Shown: positions 53,649 through 62,201 of the stretch, in pieces | How the letters are laid out: every line of letters starts with the position of its first letter | Numbering within the stretch: the stretch's first letter is position 1 | Origin: Chloropicon primus | Taxonomy: Eukaryota; Chlorophyta; Chloropicophyceae; Chloropicales; Chloropicaceae | Direction of reading: 5' to 3' | DNA: 64,000 nt | NCBI GenBank assembly: GCA_023205875.1 | Contig: CP060761.1 | Location: 1-64,000, forward strand | The notes under the pieces: generated by a model | Databases searched by the model: none | What the model was told of the DNA's origin: nothing | The model's input: the letters and a program-made list of their open reading frames with translations, nothing else | Program-made: the position numbers and the translations under genes

Positions 53649-55310
53649 ATGGGTTTGATGACGACGACCACGGCGACGACCAATTCGGTGAGATCCTCCT
53701 CCAACTCCTGTTCCAAGGCGGCGGGGGGCTTGCTGCTGCGAGGAGCGCGACGCGGGCACCGGGACAACGCCACCAGGGTGTCTTCCCCTCCCCGCCCCCG
53801 CGCCACCCCGAAGAACCAGAACCTGGTCAAGGTGGCGCACGTCCTCCAGGAAGCCAAAGCGACCTCGGCCTCCACCTCGGCCTCCTTCACGGAGCTGGAT
53901 AAGCTCAGGCTGAGCACGGTCAACAGGTACGCCCAGGAGAGGAAGAACAGCATCATTGCGGTGGGCCTGACCGTGCACACGGCCCCGGTGGAGGTGAGGG
54001 AGAAGCTCGCCGTGGCGGAGAGCGAGTGGAACGAGTGCGTGAGCGACCTCACGGCGTACCCCCACGTGGATGAGGCCTGCATCCTGAGTACCTGCAACCG
54101 CATGGAGCTCTACTGCAACGCCCTGTCGTGGCACAGGGGCGTCAAGGAGGTGGAGGACTGGCTCAGCAAGAGGTCCGGGGTCCCCGTGGAGGAGCTCAGG
54201 CCGTACCTCTTCCTGCTCAGGGACAGGGACGCCATCAGGCACCTGCTGCGCGTGAGCGGCGGCCTCGACTCCCTCGTCATGGGGGAGGGGCAGATCCTGG
54301 CCCAGGTCAAGAACGTGCACAGGCTCGGGACGGAGTACGAGCAGGAGGTCAAGAGCGGGGCGTTCGGGAGGCACCTGAACGCCCTGTTCAAGCAGGCCAT
54401 CCAGGCGGGGAAGAGGGTGAGGAGCGAGACCGACATAGCGTCCGGGGCGGTCTCCGTGTCCTCGGCGGCCGCGGAGCTCTGCCAGATGAAGCTCCCCTCG
54501 AACACCTTTGACGGGGCCAAGGTTTGCATCGTGGGAGCGGGAACGATGTCCAAGCTTCTGGTCAAGCACCTCTTCAGCAAGGGCTGCACGGAGATGACGG
54601 TGGTCAACAGGTCCATGCCGAGGTGCCTGGAGCTTCAGGAGGAGTTCCCGGAGGTCAAGTTCACCTTTGAGCTCTCCCCGAAGCTCATGGACTGCGTGAA
54701 GGACGCGGACGTGGTGTTCGCGGCCTCGAGCTCGGACACCATCCTCATCACCAAGGAGGACGTGGAGCCCATGGGGGAGTGCTCGGAGGCCGTCGGAGGC
54801 GTCAGGAGGTTCTTCGACATCTCGGTGCCGAGGAACATCGACCCCGCGATCACGGAGCTGGACCACGGCCACGCCTACAACGTGGACGACCTGAAGGAGG
54901 TCGTGGAGGCGAACAAGGCCCAGAGGGCGGCGGCCGCGGCGGAGGCCGAGCTCCTGATCGTCGAGGAGATCCAGGGCTACGAGGCCTGGAGGGACTCGCT
55001 GGAGACGGTGCCGACCATCAAGAAGCTCAGGACCAAGGCCGAGGACATCAGGAGGAGCGAGCTTGACAAGGCCCTGAACAAGGTTGGGGAGGGCCTCAGC
55101 AAGAAGGAGAAGAGGGTGCTGGAGGACTTGAGCAAGGGGATCGTGAACAAGCTCCTGCACGGACCCATGGCCGCCTTGAGGTGCGACGCGGGGGATCCAG
55201 AGAGCGTGGCGGAGTCCATCGACAACATGCACGCCCTGGAGAACATGTTTGACTTGAAGAACGAGGAGGAGGACACCAAGAAGATGCTCGAGAGGGCGGG
55301 ACGCAAGTAA
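53649..55310 (+). CDS. HEMA: Glutamyl-tRNA reductase, plastid
   Basis: 553 residues. It reduces glutamyl-tRNA(Glu) to glutamate-1-semialdehyde with NADPH, the first committed and rate-limiting step of tetrapyrrole (chlorophyll and heme) synthesis in the plastid stroma. Catalytic Cys149 lies in ACILSTCNRMELYCN. SIIAVGLTVHTAPVEVREKL opens the catalytic domain, GGLDSLVMGEGQILAQVKN follows, and VCIVGAGTMSKLLVKHL (about residue 297) is the NADPH-binding loop. FFDISVPRNIDPAI and a long C-terminal helical dimerisation region finish the chain. About 95 N-terminal residues rich in Ser, Thr, Arg and Ala form the transit peptide and regulatory region. It is intronless; ATG 53649 follows an (AAC)n leader. 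It is convergent with the peptidoglycan synthase gene. Confidence 0.97.
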   Translation: MGLMTTTTATTNSVRSSSNSCSKAAGGLLLRGARRGHRDNATRVSSPPRPRATPKNQNLVKVAHVLQEAKATSASTSASFTELDKLRLSTVNRYAQERKNSIIAVGLTVHTAPVEVREKLAVAESEWNECVSDLTAYPHVDEACILSTCNRMELYCNALSWHRGVKEVEDWLSKRSGVPVEELRPYLFLLRDRDAIRHLLRVSGGLDSLVMGEGQILAQVKNVHRLGTEYEQEVKSGAFGRHLNALFKQAIQAGKRVRSETDIASGAVSVSSAAAELCQMKLPSNTFDGAKVCIVGAGTMSKLLVKHLFSKGCTEMTVVNRSMPRCLELQEEFPEVKFTFELSPKLMDCVKDADVVFAASSSDTILITKEDVEPMGECSEAVGGVRRFFDISVPRNIDPAITELDHGHAYNVDDLKEVVEANKAQRAAAAAEAELLIVEEIQGYEAWRDSLETVPTIKKLRTKAEDIRRSELDKALNKVGEGLSKKEKRVLEDLSKGIVNKLLHGPMAALRCDAGDPESVAESIDNMHALENMFDLKNEEEDTKKMLERAGRK

Positions 55311-55491
55311 ACTTGCGTTTTTCGCTGGCCTTTGTCAAAACCACTTGTCCAAATTGGCCAGACCTGTATTCTTATCCCTATAAAAACCAATTTGATGCCA
55401 CTTTCTAATATAACGCGGCGGTCCAATTTAACCGTCCTTTGCCAAGAAATAGAAGAAGCGTCCCTTCAGTTAGACGGTCTTTGGACGTTAG

Positions 55492-58416
55492 TTAGATGTC
55501 TTTGGACGTTGTCCTCCACCTCTGCTTCGTTTTCCTCTTTGACATTCCCTTGTCCGTCTGAAACCCAGCGCCCTGGGCGGCCCTCATGAACCTCGCCCAC
55601 ACCGGAGCGGCGAGGGTGGCCCCGCTCCCCGGGAGGCTGGAGTTGTTGTCGCGCCCCACCCAAACCACGCAGGTGAGCTGGGGGGTGTAGCCTGCGAACC
55701 AGGCGTCCCTGTAGTCGTCGCTGGTTCCGGTCTTCCCGGCGGCAGCAACGGCGGGCCACCCCTTGGTCGCCGCTCTCCCGGTGCCCTCGGTCACCGCGGA
55801 GCGGAGCATCCGGTGCATATCGGCGCAGATGTTCTTGCCCAGGACCACTCTCTTCGAGGACTTGTGCCTGTACAAGACTTGGTTCTTGTTGTCCTTCACT
55901 TTGGTGATGAGGTGCGGCCTGCTGCAGACGCCCCCCGCAGCGATGGTGTTGAAGGCGTGGGTCATCTCAAAGGGAGTCACCTCGCAGGAACCCAAAGCGA
56001 GGGACAGCTCGTAGGGCAGCTTGCCCCGAATCCCAAGCTTCCTCGCCATGTCAATGACGGAATCCACGCCAATCAAGTTCGCGAGCTTGACCGTGGGAAC
56101 GTTCAAGCTGTCAGAGAGGCTCTGCCTCAGGGTGACGACGCCCCTGTACTTCCTGCTGTAGTTTTGGGGCTGGTAATCCTCCTCCCTTTCGGCTTCGCTC
56201 TCCTCCTCGGTCTCGGACTCGGACTCTTCCAGGAAGCTCTCGAGCTCCAAGATCAGCGGGTCTGCGTCCGGGACATTCTCCTCCAGCCGGATCAGCTCGT
56301 CCTCCAGATTCGAAGACTCCTCCAGGAGGCCATTGAAGTAAGACTGCTTTTTGACGATCTTGCCGCTCTCGTATTCCGCGATCCGTCTTTGGGTTGCCAT
56401 CAGCTTCTTCCTGACCCTCGCCTTCGCCTCCTTGTGACTCCTCAGCACCCTCTCATCCTTCTCCTTGAGCCTCCTGATCTGGATCCTGCACTGCTCCTTT
56501 TTCTCCCGCTTCTCCCTCCTGTTCGCCAAGATCAGGTTGGCCCTGTCCTTCTTGCTGATGGCGACCCAGCCCTTGCCCTCGACCTCCCTCCTGAACACGA
56601 TCTCCTCGTCCTCGACTTCCGTTCTCGGCGTCACCATCCCAGTCGCCAGAGCGGCGAGGTAAACGATTGGCTTGAATGCGCTACCTGGCTGCCTCCGGGC
56701 CAGCATCGCCCTGTTGTAGGGGCTCTTAACGTAGTTCCTGCCCCCCACAAGGACCCTGACAGCCCCCGTTGCTGGCTCCATCGCCACCAAAGCGGATTCT
56801 CCCTTGTCTTCCCCCAACCTGAGAGTTTTCCCGTCCTCCTGCAAAATCTGCTCCGCGCTCTCTTGCAGGGCCAAGTCCACCGTGGTGTGAATTTGCAGCC
56901 CCCCCCTGTGCAGAACATCGCTGTCGCTCAGCAAGCCCCTCAGCTGGTACAGGACTTCAGCGACAAAATACGGAGCCCTGAAGGGAACTCCGCTCCTCGT
57001 GGGGCTCTCCAAGATGTCGCCCTCTCTCGCACTTCCGGAAAAAATCCCCCCCCCGGCGCTGTGGGACAGCATTGACCTTGGGAGCCCGCGGGACTTCACC
57101 TGCTCCGCTTGCTTCTGGTCGATGTACCCGCAGGCCAGCATCCTCTGCAAGACGAAAGACCTCGCCCTCAAGCAACCCTCCGGGTTCCTGAAGGGGGAAA
57201 GGTGCTCGGGCGCTGGCAAGATTCCTGCGAGCAGCGCGGCCTCGTCCAGATTTAGGTCCGCGGGCTTCTTCCTGAAATACACGGCGGCCGCCCCGGCCAC
57301 ACCCCACACCCCGTGCCCCCAGTACACGGTGTTCAAGTAGGACTCCAAAATAGCCTTCTTCTTCATCTTCCTCTCGATGCCCATGGCCATGAAAAGCTCC
57401 ACAAACTTCCTTGTCAGGGTCCTGCTGTGGGACAGGGCGACGTTCTTCGCCAGCTGCTGGGTGATTGTACTCCCTCCCCCCCTCTTGCCCAAAGAAAGCA
57501 CCGCTCTGCCGATCCCAAACAGGTCGACCCCGGAATGTCTGAAGAACCTCTTGTCCTCGCTGGCGACGATGGCTTGCCACACCGCCGGGCTTGTCTCCGA
57601 CAGCGGCACCCCAAAGACGCAACCGCGGGGGAGGAGCCTCCCCTTCCCGTCCTTGGACTGCACGAAGGTCTGGCTCCCGGAAGGGCTGAGCATCAGCGTG
57701 GCGATCACCCTGCCCTGCACGTCATAAATCACCGTGGGCTCCGCCCCGGAACCGATGAAGCGGGACTTAGCTTTGGCAGAGGAGGAAGGCACGGTGAACT
57801 CCTCGTCCGAATCGAACTCCTCATCGGAGTCGGAGTCCGTGTCGTCCCTCGAGTACAAAGCCGTTAGGGCCTCCAGGCCACCCCCGTCCCCTCCTCCCCC
57901 GAAACCGAAGAGCCTGCCCCCTCCCATCCCCGGCGGCACGCTCGCGAGAAACCTCCCCAAGTCGACCGCGATCCCCAAGGACGCCAAAGCCACCGCAACG
58001 ACAATCGCCCGTCGCACAGTCGGCGGTCGCTTCAACAACAACACGAGCCTCCCCCTCCCCTTGCTCAGCCACTCCCTGGCGCCATCCAAGGAGAACGGAG
58101 AGTTGGACGAGCACACTCTCACCCCTCTCCTCCCCCTCCCCCGCCGCTCTCCCAACCCCTCGCACCTCCCTCCCATCCCCTGCCGCTCCTCCTCCACGCC
58201 AAAGCCCTTCCTCCCTCCAACCCACATCATCATCAACGTCGTCGTCGTCGTCGTGATGGTGATCTGGCGTGCACGGTTGCGTCTCCCCTCCGGCGGCCGA
58301 GGCCAAGCACGGGTCGAGGTGGAGGGTAAGCACGTGCATGTCACCTTCCTCCTGGCGACCGTCCTCGCGGCCTTTGTCCCTCCCTTCCCCTCCACCCGTC
58401 CCCGCAACACAACCAT
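55492..58416 (-). CDS. PBP1A: Class A penicillin-binding protein (glycosyltransferase plus transpeptidase)
   Basis: A 974-residue bifunctional peptidoglycan synthase. A basic leader and membrane helix (about 136-152) precede the GT51 domain, with catalytic Glu287 in IVASEDKRFFRHSGVD, GGGSTITQQLAKN (313-325) and ESYLNTVYWGHGVWG. The transpeptidase has Ser579 in QPGSAFKP (SxxK), Ser770 in SLSDSLN (SxN) and KTG at 895-897 in AAGKTGTSDDYRDAWF, so both activities look intact. Algae and mosses that keep plastid peptidoglycan encode such enzymes in the nucleus; action at the plastid envelope during division is inferred from the leader. Unusually, about 135 charged, coiled-coil-like residues (about 610-748) are inserted between the SxxK and SxN motifs, normally some 60 residues apart. 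An acidic (DS)n stretch lies at 190-207. ATG 58416 is the outermost; a start at a later Met (62-64, 81) is possible. Confidence 0.95.
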   Translation of the reverse strand: MVVLRGRVEGKGGTKAARTVARRKVTCTCLPSTSTRAWPRPPEGRRNRARQITITTTTTTLMMMWVGGRKGFGVEEERQGMGGRCEGLGERRGRGRRGVRVCSSNSPFSLDGAREWLSKGRGRLVLLLKRPPTVRRAIVVAVALASLGIAVDLGRFLASVPPGMGGGRLFGFGGGGDGGGLEALTALYSRDDTDSDSDEEFDSDEEFTVPSSSAKAKSRFIGSGAEPTVIYDVQGRVIATLMLSPSGSQTFVQSKDGKGRLLPRGCVFGVPLSETSPAVWQAIVASEDKRFFRHSGVDLFGIGRAVLSLGKRGGGSTITQQLAKNVALSHSRTLTRKFVELFMAMGIERKMKKKAILESYLNTVYWGHGVWGVAGAAAVYFRKKPADLNLDEAALLAGILPAPEHLSPFRNPEGCLRARSFVLQRMLACGYIDQKQAEQVKSRGLPRSMLSHSAGGGIFSGSAREGDILESPTRSGVPFRAPYFVAEVLYQLRGLLSDSDVLHRGGLQIHTTVDLALQESAEQILQEDGKTLRLGEDKGESALVAMEPATGAVRVLVGGRNYVKSPYNRAMLARRQPGSAFKPIVYLAALATGMVTPRTEVEDEEIVFRREVEGKGWVAISKKDRANLILANRREKREKKEQCRIQIRRLKEKDERVLRSHKEAKARVRKKLMATQRRIAEYESGKIVKKQSYFNGLLEESSNLEDELIRLEENVPDADPLILELESFLEESESETEEESEAEREEDYQPQNYSRKYRGVVTLRQSLSDSLNVPTVKLANLIGVDSVIDMARKLGIRGKLPYELSLALGSCEVTPFEMTHAFNTIAAGGVCSRPHLITKVKDNKNQVLYRHKSSKRVVLGKNICADMHRMLRSAVTEGTGRAATKGWPAVAAAGKTGTSDDYRDAWFAGYTPQLTCVVWVGRDNNSSLPGSGATLAAPVWARFMRAAQGAGFQTDKGMSKRKTKQRWRTTSKDI

Positions 58417-59478
58417 CCTCCTCCTCCTCTGCTCTGGTTCCCCCCCTCCCCTCCCTTCTCAAACTTAACTGATGACATGCAGCCCAGCCCGCCCAGGGGA
58501 AGGGGAGGAGGACGGAGGACGAGGAGAAGGAGGGGGGGAGGGAGGTGTGCCAATGGGTGACTCATTGCTCCATTGCCTCATGGCATCATGGCATCACACG
58601 TTCTCACTTTCTCTTGGAGGAAGGGGAAGGGGAAGGGAAGGGGAAGGGGATGGGAGTCACACACAGGAGGGGGTGCTGCTGATGAGGATGAGGATGAGGA
58701 TGCTTATGGATGGATGGAAAGGGAAAGGGAAGGGGACTAGTGAGCCAACGGGTGCCTCACTACACCCCTCCCACTCCCACTCCCACACGCACACACACAC
58801 ACACTTGTCTCCTGTCAGCAAGTCAAGCCACACAACAGGCCGATGATGCTGGATGCTGAATGGATGCCGGAAGAGGTCGTTGGAAGAGGTCGTTGGAAGG
58901 GAATTCGGTGTTCCAATCGGTACCTCCCTCCCTCCCTCCCCTCTCCCTCCCCTCTGTCTTCTCCTCTCCTCTGATGGATGGATTTTTGATTCTTGTCTCC
59001 GTTTCTCTCTCCGCGGCAGAGGGCGAGGGAGGGTTTGCCAAGGTGGAGACCACTGTCTGCACACCACAAGCAAGGAAAGGAGAAAGGGGACGAGAGGGAG
59101 GATACAATCACACACAATCACTTATCACTATCACACACATCCCCACACACGAATACACACACGACCGACAACACACAAGCAGGAACGAACGAGACATAGT
59201 ATGGCCGCCCAGTGCTGGTACCTTTTGTCGAAAGCTTGCCCAAGGTTTTGGAAGAAGTGTTGTCTTGAATAGTAGGAGCTCCTCGTGGAAGAAGGGAGAG
59301 ACCGAGCGCAAAGTCAAGGCACTGGCAGGTGGGCCAGGAATTGGAGCAAGACCAAGGCAAAGGCGGCACCTTTGGAACCTTTGGTGCGTGCTGCGTGAGT
59401 TCTCTCGTATAGTCGTACAGCCCCACAAGTCGCCAGAACACTGGCCAGAGGTGAAGCAAGGTTGTGAGCAGAGACACC
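58417..59478. other. Divergent promoter gap, peptidoglycan synthase / MYB
   Basis: This 1.06-kb gap is without a recognisable gene. It has GGAAGGGGAAGGG runs (58615-58650), GATGAG/GGATG runs (58675-58720), (CA)n at 58789-58803, CTCCCTCCCT runs (58925-58960) and ACACAC-rich sequence (59110-59180). The MYB leader occupies the right part and carries a short upstream open frame at 59201-59272. Confidence 0.55.
59201..59272 (+). promoter_or_regulatory. Candidate upstream open reading frame in the MYB leader
   Basis: ATG 59201 in a good context (AGTATGG) opens a 23-codon frame beginning MAAQCWYLL and ending with TAG at 59270-59272, 206 bases before the MYB start. No other ATG lies between. If the transcript begins upstream of 59201, it would be translated first and could damp MYB output. 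Confidence 0.4.
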
Positions 59479-60636
59479 ATGGCTCCAGGGGGCACGGGCA
59501 AGAAGATCAAGTGGACTGAGGAGGAGGACCAACAGTTGCGGGACTTGGTTGCGAAGCATGGCACGAAGAAGTGGTCGTACCTCTCCACCTTGTTCCACAA
59601 CAAAGGGAGCAAGCAGTGCAGGAGGAGGTGGCAGAACAAGCTCAGTATGGACGCCAAGAGCACCAGCTGGACCAACGAGGAGGATGCGATATTGCTGAAG
59701 AGCCACAAGAGGTTGGGCAATCGGTGGACGGAGATCGCCAAGCAGTTGTCCGGGAGGACGGACAACGCGGTGAAGAACCGGTTCTTCGCCCTCCGCAAGA
59801 AGAAGCTCAGGGTCGGCGGCGCCAAGAGGGGCGCGAGGAATGACTCGGGCGCCAAGGGCAAAATCACGTCGACCCTGAGCCTGGACAAGCCCTTGGCGGG
59901 CCTGCAGAGGAAGGGAAGCAGCGGAATCAAGTCGCACCTCGCTGGTGGCCTCTCCATAGACATCCCTGGCCAAGGCGACGGCCAGTCACCGGGAAAGACT
60001 TTTGCCATCAATCTTCCGAAGACGGGCTTGACGCGGGAGGATCTGTGCTTGATTGACGAAGTGAACTTGCTCAACACCCCGCTGCAGATTGCTGTCCAGG
60101 ATGCCATGAACAACTCGGCGCCGGGGTCGGGGTCGGACGGGTCCAAGGGGGGGAACAACTCGACCTCCATGTCCCGGTTCCGCGAGTTCATGAACTGGGT
60201 CTTCGCTCCCGAGGAGAGCCTCCTCAGTGCCAGGGCGGGGAGCATGAGGCACGGCGAGCAGCGAACGCCCAACGCGTTGACGCCGCTCTTCGCATCGGAT
60301 TTCAACTTTGCGATCATACCCGAGAGCGTTCGGAGCGTGACGAGGCACCTTCTGACCAAGCAGTTTGCCCACATCTGGACGCCCAAGGTGGGCGGTTCTT
60401 TCGACACCAGCAGCTGCGGAGGGGGGAGCGGGGGGACGGACACCAAGCCGTCCACTCCCTCGCTGGTCGGGGCCGGCTTGACCCCCATCAGCCTCAGGAG
60501 GTCCCCGAGACTTTTGGGCCAGAACTCTAACATGGACTTTGTCGGCATGAAGGTGCCCTCGCCGACCTTCTCGGACAAGGAACTTGACGTGCTTTTGTCC
60601 TGCATGAGCCCCACAACCAACAGCACCAAGAAGTGA
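59479..60636 (+). CDS. R2R3-type MYB transcription factor, FLP/MYB88-like
   Basis: 385 residues. Two MYB repeats fill residues about 9-58 and 62-111, with Trp12, Trp32 and Trp51 in the first and Trp64, Trp83 and Phe102 in the second. SKQCRRRWQNKL and NRWTEIAKQLSGRTDNAVKN are the DNA-recognition helices. The second repeat keeps Trp at its first position and reads RWTEIAKxxSGRTDNAVKNRF, as in the plant FLP/MYB88 (MYB124) group that controls cell-division genes, rather than the large land-plant R2R3 set. After the basic RKKKLR the chain is Ser/Gly-rich and has no other known domain. ATG 59479 has a strong context (ACACCATGG). Nuclear location is inferred; targets are unknown. Confidence 0.88.
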   Translation: MAPGGTGKKIKWTEEEDQQLRDLVAKHGTKKWSYLSTLFHNKGSKQCRRRWQNKLSMDAKSTSWTNEEDAILLKSHKRLGNRWTEIAKQLSGRTDNAVKNRFFALRKKKLRVGGAKRGARNDSGAKGKITSTLSLDKPLAGLQRKGSSGIKSHLAGGLSIDIPGQGDGQSPGKTFAINLPKTGLTREDLCLIDEVNLLNTPLQIAVQDAMNNSAPGSGSDGSKGGNNSTSMSRFREFMNWVFAPEESLLSARAGSMRHGEQRTPNALTPLFASDFNFAIIPESVRSVTRHLLTKQFAHIWTPKVGGSFDTSSCGGGSGGTDTKPSTPSLVGAGLTPISLRRSPRLLGQNSNMDFVGMKVPSPTFSDKELDVLLSCMSPTTNSTKK

Positions 60637-61192
60637 TGTGTTGGCCACGCGTGTTGCATAGATGTTGTACCATACCAAAACAACCTTTCACAAGAAGGAT
60701 GTAAACTATTCATTCTCCCGCACGATCCTCTCTCGCTCTCGCTGCCCTCCCCTGTTCCTGGTTGAATTCTTTTCAATCGTTTCAGGCCACCAAAGGCACC
60801 TGCCAGTCCCATCATTGACACTGTCCCTTCAATGACTACAAGGAGTACAAGGACAGGAGGTTTCCTCCTATCCTTTGCCTCGCCTTGCCTTGCCTTGCCT
60901 TGCCTTGTCTCCCTCCCCAGCGAGGTCTTTCCCTTGTCGTGAGCAGGCAGATGCAGATGCAGATGCAGAAGCAGAGACAAATCGAGGAGGACAATGGTCA
61001 CTCAACCCCCTTGCATGAAGAAGATAAGACCTCCATCCATCCATCCATCCATCCATCCATCCATCCATCCATGCTCCATCCATCACATTCATCGCCTTCC
61101 TCCTCCATATCGTACATCAAGATTCCGGGCCGCCAATCTCTCGGCCATCGAGTCAAGTTGTGTCCCGTCGCGAGGGAGGGAGGGAGTTTGAG
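60637..61192. other. Gene-free gap with simple repeats
   Basis: A 556-bp gap between two plus-strand genes: the MYB 3' end and the uL22m promoter. It contains (CTTGC)n at about 60880-60908, (AGATGC)n at 60950-60968 and (CATC)n at 61030-61072. No gene was recognised. Confidence 0.6.
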
Positions 61193-62104
61193 ATGGGAGC
61201 GTGGGCAGCGGGTCGGGTGACCCTCAAGGGGGTGACGTCTATCCTTCAGGCCGCAGAACAGGTGGCACGTTCGTGCCGAGGGTTGACGCATGGGATACCG
61301 CGAACAAAAGGTGCAGACCTTTTCCTTTTCCCCCTTGGAGGGAGAGGGAGAGGTGGAGATGGAATTGGAGTTGGAATTGGGTTTGTGGGTCACAGGAGCC
61401 TCAGCGGCGTGGCGACGGTCCGCGGAGAAGAAAGCGCGGCGGCGGACACCCGACGGACGAGGTCGTTTGCGGCGGCGAGGTCCTTGCTTTTCTCGACGGA
61501 AGCCGGGAGCGGGAGCCTTTTCGACAAGATCTCGAACATGGGGAAGGGAGGTAGCGAGGGCAAAGAGGCTGCCGTGTCGGGTGGTGGCGATGGCGACCCG
61601 CGGGTGTACAGGCTGAATGAGGGGGAGCACGTCCAGATCACTAAGCCGCAGGACTACGCGAAGAGCGTTCTCAGGCAGGCTCCCATAGGCCCAAGAAAGC
61701 TCAAGAAGGTGTGCAACATGTTGAGGGGCATGTCGGTGGAGGAAGCGCTCTTGCAGTGCAGGCTCACCGTGAAGAAGGGCGCCAAGCTGTGCGAGCAGGT
61801 GATCCTGTCAGCGAGGGCGAATGCGGTGCACAATCACGACTTGGACGCCGGGAAGCTGTACGTGGATCAGATCTTCTCCACCAAGGGGAAGTATAGGAAA
61901 CGTGTTGACTTCGTGGCCAAGGGCAGGAGCGTGATCAAGAAAAAGTACTTTTCTCACCTCACGGTGATCTTGAGGGAGGGGAAGCCCCTCAAGGAAAAGA
62001 TCAAGCTCCATCCCAGCGCGATGCAGAGAAGGGCCAGGAGGATGCAAGCGAGCCCGGCGAGCGGGGAGAAGCAGGAGGCGCAGGCACCGGCCGCGGCGGC
62101 GTGA
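61193..62104 (+). CDS. MRPL22: Mitochondrial large-subunit ribosomal protein uL22m
   Basis: 303 residues. The uL22 domain spans about 150-270: YAKSVLRQAPIGPRKLKKVC, MLRGMSVEEALLQC, SARANAVHNHDLDAGKLYVD and RVDFVAKGRS, ending YFSHLTVILREG. uL22 lines the peptide exit tunnel near the base of the large subunit. The N-terminal 120 residues lack acidic clusters early, are rich in Arg, Ser and Ala, and contain RRTRSFAAARSLLFST, typical of a mitochondrial presequence; a plastid destination cannot be excluded. The first in-frame ATG (61193) is used. A Gly-rich segment at residues 40-65 could be a short intron, but the best GT-AG pair (61311-61395) would break the frame, so the unspliced reading is kept. 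Confidence 0.87.
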   Translation: MGAWAAGRVTLKGVTSILQAAEQVARSCRGLTHGIPRTKGADLFLFPLGGRGRGGDGIGVGIGFVGHRSLSGVATVRGEESAAADTRRTRSFAAARSLLFSTEAGSGSLFDKISNMGKGGSEGKEAAVSGGGDGDPRVYRLNEGEHVQITKPQDYAKSVLRQAPIGPRKLKKVCNMLRGMSVEEALLQCRLTVKKGAKLCEQVILSARANAVHNHDLDAGKLYVDQIFSTKGKYRKRVDFVAKGRSVIKKKYFSHLTVILREGKPLKEKIKLHPSAMQRRARRMQASPASGEKQEAQAPAAAA

Positions 62105-62201
62105 TCAAGTAGTTGTACAAAAGTCGAGGAAGCAAACCCAAATGATATTTATATAAAAATACACACAAAACAACATAAAACCACAAAATCCATCACCTGC
62201 T

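Noticed and set aside
53556-55232. 558-codon minus frame over glutamyl-tRNA reductase
   Set aside because: Antisense shadow; the plus frame is collinear with the enzyme family.
55813-57075. 420-codon plus frame inside the peptidoglycan synthase gene
   Set aside because: Antisense shadow without family features.
61311-61395. Possible 85-bp intron in uL22m (GTGCAG to CACAG)
   Set aside because: Removal would shift the frame and lose the ribosomal domain; it also lacks a CTGAC motif.
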